Positions 1 to 9,246 of a stretch of DNA of 64,000 bases are shown here, piece by piece (positions within the stretch are counted from its first letter, which is position 1; each line of letters begins with the position of its first letter). A model generated the notes under the pieces. The model was given only the letters and a program-made list of their open reading frames with translations, did not search any database and was not told the DNA's origin. The position numbers and the translations under genes are program-made. Source of the DNA: Paenibacillus taichungensis (GTDB lineage Bacteria > Bacillota > Bacilli > Paenibacillales > Paenibacillaceae); assembly GCF_003287275.1 (NCBI RefSeq), contig NZ_QEVW01000012.1, forward strand, positions 124,001-188,000, in the 5' to 3' direction.

Positions 1-1240
1 CATGCAAGGATTTATATTTCTCGTCCGTGTACACCCATTTTCCTAACGGTTTATCCACCCAATCCCAGAACACTCCTGGCGGACCTTCATTCACCACCTG
101 CTGCTGTTCAGGCTTGGGCTGTAGTGTATAATCGAAGAAAGCAAGAATGGAATCGAGATTTTTAGTATTTTTATTGATAAATACGTCATTGGCAGGATAA
201 GGATTGATAATCTGATTAGCGCCAATCTCACTCACGCCATCCACTTTTGGATAGGGAATGACATCATAGTACCATGCCGGATCGGTTGGCCCATCGAGAA
301 CCTCCCATAATTGGGCGTCCATATTAAAGAACCCACCTGCATTCATGGCTACACGTCCTGATTTGTTTTTCTCTTTGTATCGCTCCTTCTTGTCTGTAAT
401 CGCTTCATGATCCAGAAGCCCTTCCCGGAACATGTTGTTCATCCATTGGTAAGCCGCTTTATATTGTGGATTGTCATAGATAAACTGATAGTCATTACCT
501 TGCTTCTCTACTGGAATGACGCCGCCCGCTGTGCTGACCGTAACGCCAAATGTACTCAGGATGACATTTTCATCGCTTGCGTCAGAGAGAAAACTAAGGG
601 GAATCAACGGTTTCCCGTTTGCATCTTTCTGCTTAGCCGACAATCTCAAATACTTCTCTATACCATCCAACGATTTCAGATCATCCATCGTCATGCCGGT
701 TTTCTCCAGTACATCTGTACGGACAAACCAGCCATAGGAAGCCCAACCAGGCCAAGGATCATCGGGATTTTGATCAAACCATGTCGGAATGGAATAGATA
801 TGTCCGTCCGAAGCTTTCATCTGATCCAGATAGATTTTCGGAATGGAGGCCAATCCAGGATATTTATCCGGCATATCAAAGTATTGCTCCAGCGGAAGAA
901 CGCTGCCCGAACGCGTCATCGCAGTGGTCACGACATCACTACGTGAGAACAGAGCTGCATCATCAAAACCACCAGTATTCAATTTCAGGTTCAGCTCGGT
1001 CATTACATCGCCCTGCGTAGCCTCCAGCCGAACGTCTATGCCCGGCTCCTTTTCTTTCCAATACATTTGGACCATGCTTTGGTTATTAATTGTTGCATTC
1101 CACCCCAGCCATAGCTTAAAGGAATTTGCAGAACTGCTGCCGCTCTCCGTACTGCTGCTTGAGCATGCTGTTATCCCAAACATCAGTAGAGCCAAGGATA
1201 ATAGCGCCAGCTTTCTTCCCTTTTGTTGACGTAAACTCAT
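1..1240 (-). CDS. Sugar ABC transporter binding lipoprotein (partial, cut by left edge)
   Basis: The reading frame is open from an ATG at 1240 to the window edge (413 codons visible), so the C-terminus is missing. It starts with a basic, hydrophobic lipoprotein signal peptide and a lipobox ending ITAC, with the lipidated Cys at residue 26, followed by a Ser-rich tether. The rest reads as a family 1 extracellular solute-binding protein, which would catch an oligosaccharide outside the membrane and hand it to the two permeases encoded just upstream. A GAGGGGG ribosome binding site precedes the ATG. It is the last gene seen of the beta-mannosidase operon, so a mannoside ligand is inferred from context only. 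Confidence 0.85.
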   Translation of the reverse strand, partial: MSLRQQKGRKLALLSLALLMFGITACSSSSTESGSSSANSFKLWLGWNATINNQSMVQMYWKEKEPGIDVRLEATQGDVMTELNLKLNTGGFDDAALFSRSDVVTTAMTRSGSVLPLEQYFDMPDKYPGLASIPKIYLDQMKASDGHIYSIPTWFDQNPDDPWPGWASYGWFVRTDVLEKTGMTMDDLKSLDGIEKYLRLSAKQKDANGKPLIPLSFLSDASDENVILSTFGVTVSTAGGVIPVEKQGNDYQFIYDNPQYKAAYQWMNNMFREGLLDHEAITDKKERYKEKNKSGRVAMNAGGFFNMDAQLWEVLDGPTDPAWYYDVIPYPKVDGVSEIGANQIINPYPANDVFINKNTKNLDSILAFFDYTLQPKPEQQQVVNEGPPGVFWDWVDKPLGKWVYTDEKYKSLH

Positions 1241-1316
1241 CACATGTGTCCCCCTCGGTTATTTTGAATTTGTATAGGATTAGAAACCCCGTTCTGTTAC
1301 TTCATTTTTCATTGGG

Positions 1317-2213
1317 TTATCCTTTTACTGAGCCGATAAGCACACCTTTTACAAAATACTTTTGCAGGAATGGGTACACACACAGGATTGGAAGCGCACT
1401 TACCATGACTGTCGCCATTTTGATGGACATGAGTGTAACGTTAGAGAGCATAGTGCCCCGGGCAAGCGCTTCCTGATTATTGTTGGATCCGAGGACAGTC
1501 GAGATATCCTGGGCAGACAGCAGTTGTTGCAAAAACGTTTGAACCGGTATCAGATTCTGATCTGAAACATAAAATGCGCCAGAAAACCAGTCATTCCAGT
1601 GCCCTACTGCAGTAAAAAGGCCAATGGCTGCAAGCATGGGTTTCGAAAGCGGCATAATAATAACGAAGAGAATGCGGACCGGATTGGCGCCATCAATCTC
1701 AGCCGATTCGATCAGTGCTTCCGGAATTCCCTGGATGAATTTCATCATCACAAACATATTCCACGCCGAGAAAGCGGACGGAATGATATACACCCAGAAT
1801 GAGTTTAATAATGACAAGTGATTAAGCTGGATATACAAAGGGATTAATCCGCCACTAAAGAGCATCGTAATCAGCACGTATCCCAGGAGGGATTTCCTGA
1901 AAGGAAGCTGCCGATAGGACAAGCCATAAGCCGCCAGAAGTGTGATGAGTAAGCCGACAAAAGTGCCTACGATTGTTCGGGATATCGTAATTAAGTAGGC
2001 ATGTTGAATAACCGAATTTCCAAGCACAACTTCGTAATTGTACAGAGTAAACTCCCTAGGCCACAGATAGACACCGCCTTTTGCGGCATCGCTGCCAACG
2101 TTTAAGGAAACGGCGAGCATATACGTGAATGGATAGATGACCGAGATACAGAGAAGTGCCAATAGAAACACAATAATTGTCTGGCCCACCCGTTCCCTTA
2201 TAGAAGTTCTCAT
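1317..2213 (-). CDS. Carbohydrate ABC transporter permease, LplC/YtcP type
   Basis: A 298-residue inner-membrane permease with about six hydrophobic helices. The EAA-type loop is visible as EIDGANPVRILFVIIMPLSKP and the C-terminus ends FVKGVLIGSVKG, which is typical of the second permease of CUT1 sugar importers. A longer frame extends upstream to 2342, but it overlaps the preceding permease gene. The ATG at 2213 lies one base after the stop of that gene, so I chose it, implying translational coupling. It should pair with the permease at 2215-3108 and the binding protein at 1-1240. No ATPase gene is present; such importers usually share an ATPase such as MsmX encoded elsewhere. Confidence 0.92.
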   Translation of the reverse strand: MRTSIRERVGQTIIVFLLALLCISVIYPFTYMLAVSLNVGSDAAKGGVYLWPREFTLYNYEVVLGNSVIQHAYLITISRTIVGTFVGLLITLLAAYGLSYRQLPFRKSLLGYVLITMLFSGGLIPLYIQLNHLSLLNSFWVYIIPSAFSAWNMFVMMKFIQGIPEALIESAEIDGANPVRILFVIIMPLSKPMLAAIGLFTAVGHWNDWFSGAFYVSDQNLIPVQTFLQQLLSAQDISTVLGSNNNQEALARGTMLSNVTLMSIKMATVMVSALPILCVYPFLQKYFVKGVLIGSVKG

Positions 2214-2214
2214 A

Positions 2215-3108
2215 TTACCAAAGCCCCTCTCCGTTGAACTTTCGCGCCATCTGATTGGTACATAGTACCAACACCAGACTGATGACTGATGAAAGGAGAC
2301 CCACTGCAGTGGCCATTCCAAAATAACCTTGCTGCAAGCCATTGCGTAAAATATATGTGTCTAGCACATCCGCGACTGGCTGATTAGCCGGATTCATCAG
2401 AGGATAGATTTGATCCATGCCTACTGCAATCAATCCAGGCATACTGAGAATCAACACGATGGAGATGGTCGGCATGATACCCGGCAGGGTAATGTTGCGA
2501 ATTTGTGCGAGCCGTCCTGCTCCTTCCACCCTAGCGGCTTCATAGAGCTGCGGGTCAATCGTTGTAATTGCCGCCAAATACAAGATTGTATTCCAGCCTA
2601 CCTCCTTCCATAGACCGCTCACTACGATCATGGGCCGGAACCACTCCGTGGATCCCAAGAAAAAGACTGAATCTCCTCCGAACTTCTCTATCAACTGATT
2701 GACCAATCCGCCGTCCAACGTCAGCAGGGATTGCAGAATGTAAGCCACCACGATCCACGAAAAGAAATGCGGAAGATAACTAACGGATTGAACAAACCGC
2801 TTGTATTTGTTATTTTTCACCTCATTGATGAGCAGTGCCAAAATAATAGGAGCTGGAAATCCGAACACAAACTTGAGAATCGCAATGTAAATAGTATTCT
2901 TCACCACAATCCAGAACTGTTCATCTTGCAAGAATGAGAAGTTTTCCATACCAACCCATTCACTACTCCACATCGTGCTGCCGATGTGAAAATCCTTGAA
3001 TGCCACCTGGATGCCCACCATCGGAATGTAGCTGAAGAGAAGCAGCAGGATCGCACCAGGTAGAATCATTACATATTGCCAACGGTATTTTGCCAGTCGT
3101 TCAATCAT
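2215..3108 (-). CDS. Carbohydrate ABC transporter permease, LplB type
   Basis: A 297-residue membrane protein. It opens with a short cytoplasmic stretch and the conserved motif FSYIPMVGIQVAFKDF seen in LplB-type permeases, and carries an EAA loop near AARVEGAGRLAQIRNITLPG. It is the first permease of the importer and lies one base before its partner. It follows the beta-mannosidase gene after a gap of about 110 bases. The substrate is probably a manno-oligosaccharide or a mannose-containing glycan fragment, inferred from the linked beta-mannosidase. Family assignment is strong; substrate assignment is weak. Confidence 0.92.
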   Translation of the reverse strand: MIERLAKYRWQYVMILPGAILLLLFSYIPMVGIQVAFKDFHIGSTMWSSEWVGMENFSFLQDEQFWIVVKNTIYIAILKFVFGFPAPIILALLINEVKNNKYKRFVQSVSYLPHFFSWIVVAYILQSLLTLDGGLVNQLIEKFGGDSVFFLGSTEWFRPMIVVSGLWKEVGWNTILYLAAITTIDPQLYEAARVEGAGRLAQIRNITLPGIMPTISIVLILSMPGLIAVGMDQIYPLMNPANQPVADVLDTYILRNGLQQGYFGMATAVGLLSSVISLVLVLCTNQMARKFNGEGLW

Positions 3109-3217
3109 TTAACCACCTCTGCCATCAGTATAGAGATCAATTAAAAGCGGTAACATACAACAACGATCGGATTTCTATCGATTGGATTGGCAAGATCAGA
3201 AAAGGCGAAGTAACAAC

Positions 3218-5683
3218 TTACAAATCAAATACGCTGCGTACAATTAGCTGTGATTGCAGTTCTTCAAGGGATGCTGGTTTGTTGAGATCATCTTTCTTCA
3301 GAGAAACGGTCTTTCTCTCACCTGCTGACAAATCAAAATAATTGTTACTGAAAATACCGTCTAATTCACTGAAATCCAGTTCCACAAACCGTGCAAAGGC
3401 TTTCGAATTAATCGTAATAACAAAACGATCCTCTTCTTCTATCATCGTGGTCTCAATTGCAGGATCAATAAAACCAAAATGCTTTGGCTTCACAAATAAC
3501 ACCGTACCTTCGCTGACAACTTCACTATCCACCACAAAGGAAAACTGTAAATACGTATTCCGTTTCTTAGCAGTTGTATCGAGCATCTCAGTGAAATCAA
3601 GCTGTTCGAACAATGAGGTTGATAACGCTTTCAATTCGATTACTTTTGAAGAAGCTACGATTTTATTGGATTGCGAATCCATGAGCCTCCATTTCAATTC
3701 TCCTTGTACAGCACTCCTACTCTCATTCGATACGTGAAGGTCTACCTTCGAACCATCTTCCCGAGCCGATACAAGAACAGGCGCGAAAAAACGTTTGGCT
3801 GCATAATGCAATGCTTTCCAGCGACCAAAGTAATCGATACTGGACCAGGAAGCAACAGGCCAGCAATCATTTAACTGCCAGTACAGTGCACCCATACAGC
3901 GACCACGATGTCTGCGCCAGTGCTCTACCCCACATGAGATACCTTCAGCCTGAATGAGCTGTGAAGCGTATAACAGAGAATTGAAATCTTTTGGCAAGCG
4001 ATATGTCTCCCCGATGTAATACAGAATTTTCTCATTGCCCGTACCATTCTTCTGATGAGATTCCATGACCGGAGAGAAGATATTGCGATCTTCCGGCAAT
4101 GTAAATGTCTCAATGGTCTTGTGATTCGGAAAGGATTGCAATCCGAATTCGGACATGTAGCGCGGGTACAATGTGCGAAATTCGGTAAAAGGTTTCTTGC
4201 CATGCCATACATCCCAGTAATGCATGTCTCCGTAATTTTCATCGTTTGGATTGTCAAAGCTGCCTTTTGATGAAGGTGAGGCTAACCAGTAGAACGTGTT
4301 TGGATCATATTCCTTCGCTATAGCCGGAAGTAATACCTCGTATTGCTTAATATAGTCTGCTTGTAACTGTAAGGATGTTTTCTTCGCCCAGTCCCACTCA
4401 ACCCAAGCCATCTCCTGCTCATTGTTTCCACACCAGATTCCCAATGAGGCATGATGACGCAAGCGTTTCATGTTATCGATGGTCTCTTTTGTAATTGATT
4501 GCTTGAATTCCTCAGTCAGTTCATATACACCGCAGGCATACATCAAGTCCTGCCATACAATCAAGCCGTATTCGTCGCACAAATCATAAAAGTAATTCTC
4601 CGGATAATGTCCGCCACCCCAGACACGAATTGTATTGAAATGGGCTTGCGCACAGCTCTTGATCAATCGTTCTGTCCGACCTGGGTTACAGCGCGGCAAA
4701 ATGTTATCTTCCGGAATATAGTCAGCACCCATAGAGAAAAAGGATATACCGTTCACTTCGAATTCGAAGGACTCGCCCCACTGATCCTGCTCTTGTTTAA
4801 CAGTTAATGTTCTCAGTCCAATGCGCTTAGCATCACGATCCAGTTCCACGCCTTGTTCCATAAGCGTAACGCTCAGCTGATACAATGGCTGTTTGCCTAG
4901 ACCATTCGGCCACCATAACTCGGGATGGTCCACTTCGATCAAGATATGATGATCCGCATCATTCACGACAGATGTGCATCCTTTCAATGTCTCCCCGGAA
5001 GGAGTATCCAATGTGACCGTGATCTCCCGCTTTTCTTCGACCCAACCAGATGCCCTTACGCGAACATCTAATGTCACTTTGCCTTCGCTATGCATCTGTG
5101 TAATGTAGAGATCTTCCAAATGGGCATGATTATAGCCTTGAATGGAGATATTCCGCCAGATTCCCAAATCAGGTAATTGTGGCCCCCAATCCCAACCGAA
5201 CATGGAGTGTGCTTTACGCAAATGGGAGATTCCTTCCACTGCATCACTGCAGTTAATCAACGGGCGCTCGGCTTGTTTACGCAGTACATACTCCACAGGG
5301 GAACGCAGAATAATGTGTATGGTATTTTCACCTTGTTTGATAAAGGAGGTAATATCGATTTCATAAGTACTGTGCATATTGCTTACATTCGCGATATTCA
5401 TTCCATTCAGAAACAATTCGCCAATCGTATCCACCCCTTCACATAACAGGATGATCTGGTCGTGTTTAAGATCCGCTTCGCTCACTTCAAAAGAGTGTTT
5501 GTATTCATAATCATAATTGCACAGTTCAAGTGCCGCTTGCTCATGCTCGCGGTAGTAAGGGTCTTCCATTTGTCCAGCTTGAAGCAAATCATTAAAGACC
5601 GAGCCTGGAACCGTCGCCCGAATCCATTCGGCATGGTCCACTCTCTTCATTTGCCAGCTGCCATTGAGATCGATAAGCAACAT
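3218..5683 (-). CDS. Beta-mannosidase, glycoside hydrolase family 2
   Basis: An 821-residue enzyme with the GH2 layout: N-terminal jelly roll (about 5-180), an immunoglobulin-like domain (about 190-295), a TIM barrel (about 300-640) and C-terminal beta domains. The acid/base is probably E422 in CGNNEQEMAW and the nucleophile E512 in MSEFGLQSFPN; both contexts match beta-mannosidases better than beta-galactosidases. There is no signal peptide, so it acts in the cytoplasm, removing terminal beta-linked mannose from imported oligosaccharides. The start at 5683 has a good upstream AGGAGGTATCACTA stretch. It is the first gene of an operon with two permeases and a binding protein, and diverges from an AraC regulator. 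Confidence 0.93.
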   Translation of the reverse strand: MLLIDLNGSWQMKRVDHAEWIRATVPGSVFNDLLQAGQMEDPYYREHEQAALELCNYDYEYKHSFEVSEADLKHDQIILLCEGVDTIGELFLNGMNIANVSNMHSTYEIDITSFIKQGENTIHIILRSPVEYVLRKQAERPLINCSDAVEGISHLRKAHSMFGWDWGPQLPDLGIWRNISIQGYNHAHLEDLYITQMHSEGKVTLDVRVRASGWVEEKREITVTLDTPSGETLKGCTSVVNDADHHILIEVDHPELWWPNGLGKQPLYQLSVTLMEQGVELDRDAKRIGLRTLTVKQEQDQWGESFEFEVNGISFFSMGADYIPEDNILPRCNPGRTERLIKSCAQAHFNTIRVWGGGHYPENYFYDLCDEYGLIVWQDLMYACGVYELTEEFKQSITKETIDNMKRLRHHASLGIWCGNNEQEMAWVEWDWAKKTSLQLQADYIKQYEVLLPAIAKEYDPNTFYWLASPSSKGSFDNPNDENYGDMHYWDVWHGKKPFTEFRTLYPRYMSEFGLQSFPNHKTIETFTLPEDRNIFSPVMESHQKNGTGNEKILYYIGETYRLPKDFNSLLYASQLIQAEGISCGVEHWRRHRGRCMGALYWQLNDCWPVASWSSIDYFGRWKALHYAAKRFFAPVLVSAREDGSKVDLHVSNESRSAVQGELKWRLMDSQSNKIVASSKVIELKALSTSLFEQLDFTEMLDTTAKKRNTYLQFSFVVDSEVVSEGTVLFVKPKHFGFIDPAIETTMIEEEDRFVITINSKAFARFVELDFSELDGIFSNNYFDLSAGERKTVSLKKDDLNKPASLEELQSQLIVRSVFDL

Positions 5684-5810
5684 TAGTGATACCTCCTGAT
5701 GTCTTTGTAATCTATTTCATTCTATCAAGAGGCCTCCATACTTTCTTATGTTGTGTTCACGGATTTCGTGTGCTATTTTGACATTAACAATAATTGGAGA
5801 GGTTCGAGCC

Positions 5811-6671
5811 ATGATCAAATACACAGCGTCTACTCACATCCATCCCGACCTGCTCGTAGATCCATTCTGGGTCGATTCCTTATCGAAAGTATCACCTGAG
5901 CATACCCATGACTTTTACGAATTCTTCATTCTAAGTGAAGGGCAGTGCCAACATATCGTCAATGGAAGAACCCAGCATTTAAGGCCGGGCTGCCTTGTCT
6001 TTATTCGACCGGACGATATTCACCGTTATGAGCCGGAAGGCACTCAGGACTGCCGTTTTCTGAATAGCCCTTGTCGATCCGCAGTAATAGAAGAAGCTTT
6101 GGCCTACTTGAATGAACAGAAGTATGCACAAGGGCTCTTGCAGGCTCCCGTTCCCCAGATTGCCATGTTATCTCAGTTAGAAATGACAGAGATGGTTCGC
6201 AGCTTTGAACGGATTATGATGCTCTCCACAGTGGATAAGAAGAAAGCTCGCGTATACGCAAAAGGGCTGATTATTCAAATTTTTACGCAGCATTTCTTTG
6301 AGTTGGATACCATTGAACAACCCATTCTCCCGCTGTGGCTTGAGCATGCGATTTCCAAAATGCAACTGAAAGAGAACATGAATCGTGGTCTTCATGCCCT
6401 CTATGAATTGTCAGGTCGAAGCGTCGGTCACGTGAACCGTGCCTTCCGTCAATATCTGAATCAGACACCAACAGAGTATATTAATCAGCTTCGGCTGAAT
6501 GTAGCCAAGAACTTGCTGCTCACGACTGAGCTTCGCGTGCTTGAGATTGCACTGGAAGCGGGATTTGAGAACGTCAGCCACTTCTACCATCAGTTCAAAA
6601 AATACTATAATCAAGCTCCGCTAGATTTCCGTAAAAACGCGACAATGAATAAGGAATCGCTGCTGCCATAA
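5811..6671 (+). CDS. AraC family transcriptional regulator
   Basis: A 286-residue regulator with an N-terminal cupin-like sugar-sensing domain (HTHDFYEFFILSEG, then an RPDDIHRY strand) and a C-terminal double helix-turn-helix of the AraC family (about 190-286, including the conserved ending NVSHFYHQFKKYYNQAPLDFR). The frame is open back to 5748, but GGAGAGG at 5796-5802 sits correctly for the ATG at 5811, so I use that start. It is transcribed away from the beta-mannosidase operon across a short shared intergenic region, and is the natural candidate to activate that operon in response to a mannoside. The inducer is not known. Confidence 0.9.
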   Translation: MIKYTASTHIHPDLLVDPFWVDSLSKVSPEHTHDFYEFFILSEGQCQHIVNGRTQHLRPGCLVFIRPDDIHRYEPEGTQDCRFLNSPCRSAVIEEALAYLNEQKYAQGLLQAPVPQIAMLSQLEMTEMVRSFERIMMLSTVDKKKARVYAKGLIIQIFTQHFFELDTIEQPILPLWLEHAISKMQLKENMNRGLHALYELSGRSVGHVNRAFRQYLNQTPTEYINQLRLNVAKNLLLTTELRVLEIALEAGFENVSHFYHQFKKYYNQAPLDFRKNATMNKESLLP

Positions 6672-6743
6672 GGAATTCAAAGCACCCATATTGTGATATC
6701 TGCAGCATGCCATCCATCATATCCGAATCCAAAGTTTAAAAAA

Positions 6744-6768
6744 GCTCTCCCTATAGTGCAGGGAGAGC
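6744..6768 (-). terminator. Rho-independent terminator of the two-component operon
   Basis: A stem GCTCTCCCT paired with AGGGAGAGC closes a short loop and, read on the minus strand, is followed by TTTTTT. It lies about 135 bases past the stop of the histidine kinase gene. Confidence 0.75.
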
Positions 6769-6903
6769 GGAGTAAACACAAAGCAAAATAAGCGGAGCAT
6801 TGATATTGGCTATTGGCGACACGAACCCCTTCGAGCATTCCCTCTATTTCTCTCACTTCGAGGTTAGGTGCAACTTAGAAGGATATAGTTGCCGTCCTTT
6901 TCT

Positions 6904-8367
6904 TCAGATATGTTGAGCCGCAGGGAAGCCGAACGAGATTACAGCTCCTCCTTCCTTACGGTTGGTGGCCTGAATCAGCCCGCCGCACCGTTCCACAATG
7001 GCCCTGGCAATCGCCAGACCCAATCCGGACTCACCGTCTTTTCCTTTGACAAAACGGTGGAATAAGGTGGGCAACAGCTCCTGCGGAAAGCCGGGACCGT
7101 CATCTGAGACGGATAGCGCGATCTTTCCTTTTTCCAAGTTTGCAGTGATGTGAATTTCTTCTATAGCGTATCTTGCAGCGTTCGTCACGACGTTGAGCAG
7201 TGCCTGCAGCAGTTTATCCTGATCAGCCATGACGAACAGCTCCTTATTCTCCGGGCAGGCGATATGGAGTGTTAGTCCTTTCTTTACAAGCAGCGGATTG
7301 ACACGTTCTGACGTTTCCTTCAACAATTCGCTCAGACTGACTTTGGAAGGTTTGAAGATATCCTCTTCGCTATCCAGCTTCGCAAGCAGCGTCATTTCGG
7401 TGACAATCTTTCCCAATCTGCCACTCTCCCCCAGGATCACGTCCAGTCCTTTACGGACATTCTCACCTTCAAAGATTCCATCTCGAATACCCTCCGCATA
7501 GCCTGCAATGGACATCAGAGGGGTCTTCAGCTCATGAGAAGCATTCTGGAAAAACTGCTTCTGCACCTCATTGAACCTGTTCAGTTCACCAGCCATCTCG
7601 TATACCGTCTGTGCTACAGCTCCAATCTCACCGCCAGCCTTGACCAGCTGAACATCCGTGAAATGACGTTGTTTGACCTTCTTAAGTTCCTGCTTCAGAT
7701 TCATCAATGGCTGAATCAGCCTTTTGGTAATAAACAAACTGAGCAGGAACATAATGGCCCCAACAATACAGATCACCAGGATGAGACGACCCAGAAGCGC
7801 CTGTTCGATAGCTTTAATCTTGCTCATAGGAGTCAACAGAGTCAGGGTTCCTTGGGGGATGGGACTGACATCCATCACATAACGTCCATCCGTTCCCTTC
7901 CACAGGTCCTTGATGCTGGACGAAGTGACCGCTGTGTATTTCGACAAGTTTGCTGGTACGGCTTCAGTCAAGGTGTTACTGCTCGCCATTCCGGTTGTAC
8001 CACTTACAGACAAAGTCCCCGACAGCACATTTCCGTTAAAATCAGTGACAAAGGCTTCAACATCCGCAGGAATGAGTGTTGAAGGAGCACTCATAGCCTC
8101 TCCCGTTACCAACTGGACGGACTGCATTCCCGTAATGTTTGAATTAGGCATCGTGACAGCAGTTCCAGTGGTAAGTACAGGACTCATTGTGAGATCTCCC
8201 GTTTTCGTTATAGAAGCAGACATCGCCGCACTTAACGTCTTGAGATCATTTTTCTCTGTCCCAATGAAATGATCCAGCAGCACGTAATGAAGTAAAACGG
8301 CCGTGACGGAGAGAATTAGAACCAGTGACAATCCGAACGCAAGGTTAATTTGATGAACAAGTTTCAT
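6904..8367 (-). CDS. Sensor histidine kinase
   Basis: A 487-residue two-pass membrane kinase: a first membrane helix near residues 8-30, an extracytoplasmic domain of about 150 residues rich in Thr and Ser, a second helix near 193-214, then HAMP, a HisKA domain with the phospho-acceptor His278 in NASHELKTP, and an ATPase domain with N box (NVVTNAARYA), G1 box (DDGPGFP) and G2 box (GLGLAIA). The frame runs back to 8439, but the ATG at 8367 lies one base past the stop of the response regulator gene and gives the normal start MKLVHQ, so I chose it. It should phosphorylate the adjacent regulator. The sensed signal is unknown. Confidence 0.92.
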   Translation of the reverse strand: MKLVHQINLAFGLSLVLILSVTAVLLHYVLLDHFIGTEKNDLKTLSAAMSASITKTGDLTMSPVLTTGTAVTMPNSNITGMQSVQLVTGEAMSAPSTLIPADVEAFVTDFNGNVLSGTLSVSGTTGMASSNTLTEAVPANLSKYTAVTSSSIKDLWKGTDGRYVMDVSPIPQGTLTLLTPMSKIKAIEQALLGRLILVICIVGAIMFLLSLFITKRLIQPLMNLKQELKKVKQRHFTDVQLVKAGGEIGAVAQTVYEMAGELNRFNEVQKQFFQNASHELKTPLMSIAGYAEGIRDGIFEGENVRKGLDVILGESGRLGKIVTEMTLLAKLDSEEDIFKPSKVSLSELLKETSERVNPLLVKKGLTLHIACPENKELFVMADQDKLLQALLNVVTNAARYAIEEIHITANLEKGKIALSVSDDGPGFPQELLPTLFHRFVKGKDGESGLGLAIARAIVERCGGLIQATNRKEGGAVISFGFPAAQHI

Positions 8368-8368
8368 A

Positions 8369-9085
8369 TTAAACTTCACTCCGATCTGTACGCATACGAT
8401 ACCCGTGTCCCCATACCGACTCGACGGGAAGTTCCTCAATCTTTTTGCGAATCCGCTTAATTAAATGATCCACGGCACGGTCACTGCCAAAATAGTCTTC
8501 TCCCCAGACAAAACTGAGCAGCTCGTCCCTCGTAAACGCACGATTTGGATGTTCAGCCAGTACCTTGAGCATGGTGAACTCTTTGCTGGTCAGGTCCACT
8601 TCTTCCCCTCGCCATAACGCCCGCCTCTCTTCCAACATTAATTGAAGCTCCCCCATATCGATTCGTGGCGTCGCCGCTTCGCTTACAACAGCTCTTTCTT
8701 CCGCACCGGTAAGTCTAATCCAACGTTCCAGCTGCCGCTTGATGCGGGCTACCAGCTCACGGGGGCTGAAAGGCTTCACCAGATAATCGTCACTGCCCAG
8801 TTCAAGACCAAGTATTTTGTCCACCTCATTATCTTTCGCCGAGATCATAATAATAGGTACCTCTCCTTCATTACGGATGCGTTTGCACAATTCATAGCCG
8901 TCCATTCCGGGCAGCATAATGTCCATCACCCACATGCTCGGCGGACTTATTCTATATAAAGACCAGGCATCCTCGGCATTAGCAAGGCCTATTGTTCGAT
9001 AGTTCTCTTTGTGCAAATAAGCTTGAATCAGTGTGCGTATATTCTCGTCATCGTCTACAACCGCGATGAGGTAATCGTTATTCAT
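8369..9085 (-). CDS. OmpR/PhoB-type response regulator
   Basis: A 238-residue regulator. The receiver domain (about 5-120) has the acidic pocket DDDEN, the phospho-acceptor Asp55 in WVMDIMLPG, and Lys104 in LVKPFSPREL. A winged helix DNA-binding domain follows (about 135-233), with the usual LTSKEFTMLKVLAEHPNRAFTRDEL signature visible in pieces. It is first in the operon, immediately before the kinase. The divergent gene at 9247 encodes a secreted protein and is a plausible target, because the 160-base region between the two carries short inverted repeats. The regulon is otherwise unknown. Confidence 0.93.
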   Translation of the reverse strand: MNNDYLIAVVDDDENIRTLIQAYLHKENYRTIGLANAEDAWSLYRISPPSMWVMDIMLPGMDGYELCKRIRNEGEVPIIMISAKDNEVDKILGLELGSDDYLVKPFSPRELVARIKRQLERWIRLTGAEERAVVSEAATPRIDMGELQLMLEERRALWRGEEVDLTSKEFTMLKVLAEHPNRAFTRDELLSFVWGEDYFGSDRAVDHLIKRIRKKIEELPVESVWGHGYRMRTDRSEV

Positions 9086-9119
9086 GAACGGGGCCTCCTG
9101 TACTTTTCTCTATAGTGAG

Positions 9120-9185
9120 TATACCAAAGGTATATATATGGAAAGAGCTTTGCCATTGTTTTTCCACAATTACACCAATATTGTG
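9120..9185. promoter_or_regulatory. Inverted repeats in the divergent regulator/secreted-protein promoter region
   Basis: TATACC-AAA-GGTATA at 9120-9134 and CACAAT...ATTGTG at 9165-9185 lie between the response regulator gene and the divergent secreted-protein gene. They are candidate operators for the response regulator, but OmpR-type proteins often bind direct repeats, so this is only a suggestion. Confidence 0.3.
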
Positions 9186-9246
9186 CCACACTCCTTCGGT
9201 AAATTGATAACTGTAAGACAAACCAAACCATAAGGAGTGTTACGAA

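Noticed and set aside
407-1476. Several overlapping plus-strand frames opposite the first binding protein and permease
   Set aside because: They lie antisense to well-supported genes, lack ribosome binding sites, and their translations are Cys/His/Arg-rich without domain features.
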